DNA of 13,818 nt, taken from the NCBI GenBank assembly GCA_030740295.1, contig JASLXP010001095.1, forward strand, positions 1 to 13,818, in the 5' to 3' direction. Below the pieces are notes generated by a model that had not been told where the DNA came from, made no database searches, and saw nothing but the letters and a program-made list of their open reading frames with translations. Shown here piece after piece: positions 13,784 to 13,818 of the stretch. The DNA comes from Planctomycetota bacterium (GTDB taxonomy: Bacteria > Planctomycetota > PUPC01 > JACPCR01). Made by a program: the position numbers and the translations under genes. Each line of letters begins with the position of its first letter. Position 1 is the first letter of the stretch.

Positions 13784-13818
13784 CAGGCGATGACAATCCG
13801 CCGCGGCGCGGGGAAAGA

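Overview
The window looks like accessory DNA from a GC-rich bacterium whose genome holds many palindromic repeats. It probably belongs to the Planctomycetota/Verrucomicrobiota/Lentisphaerota group or a similar lineage known from metagenomes. The grounds are large exported glycoside-hydrolase-like proteins, a PQQ-type beta-propeller protein, a DUF4091 (GH123-like) protein, a large two-domain acetyl-xylan-esterase-like protein, and dense palindromic repeats between and inside genes. No tRNA, rRNA, CRISPR array, integrase or intact insertion sequence was seen, so the placement is only an inference.

Layout. From the left edge to about 10.2 kb every large gene is on the minus strand. Read in the direction of transcription they are: (i) a secreted beta-propeller protein (10212 to 8335); (ii) a very large signal-anchored GH42-like protein with a trimerisation-type domain (8338 to 4844), whose ATG overlaps the preceding TGA; (iii) about 1 kb without a convincing large gene (4843 to 3764), holding repeat remnants and a few very short reading frames; (iv) a 49-codon remnant with a good ribosome-binding site and signal peptide (3763 to 3614); (v) a secreted DUF4091/GH123-like protein (3472 to 1622); (vi) a secreted helical, TPR-like protein (1625 to beyond position 1), again joined by an ATGA overlap. 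On the plus strand, beyond a 0.86 kb repeat-rich divergent region (10213 to 11068), lies one long gene (11069 to 13336) for a cytoplasmic-looking tandem alpha/beta hydrolase. The last 0.48 kb is almost entirely inverted repeats.

How the genes may work together. The minus-strand proteins all carry export signals and resemble families that act on polysaccharides or glycoconjugates outside the cytoplasm. The two ATGA overlaps argue for two co-translated pairs: propeller with GH42-like enzyme, and GH123-like enzyme with TPR-like protein. The plus-strand esterase-like protein would fit deacylation of the same substrates, but it has no signal peptide and is transcribed separately.

Most unusual signal. 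Palindromic elements appear at several scales. A 75-bp unit that can fold as a four-arm cloverleaf lies exactly in frame (25 codons) within the N-terminal coding part of the GH42-like gene. A second nested palindrome sits in the last blade of the propeller gene about 150 bp away. Three large composite inverted repeats occupy the non-coding DNA (10343-10578, 10741-10951, 13411-13635). This resembles in-frame palindromic elements such as those known from Rickettsia. A 37-codon reading frame with a CxxCxxxC motif and a good ribosome-binding site sits between two of the large repeats.
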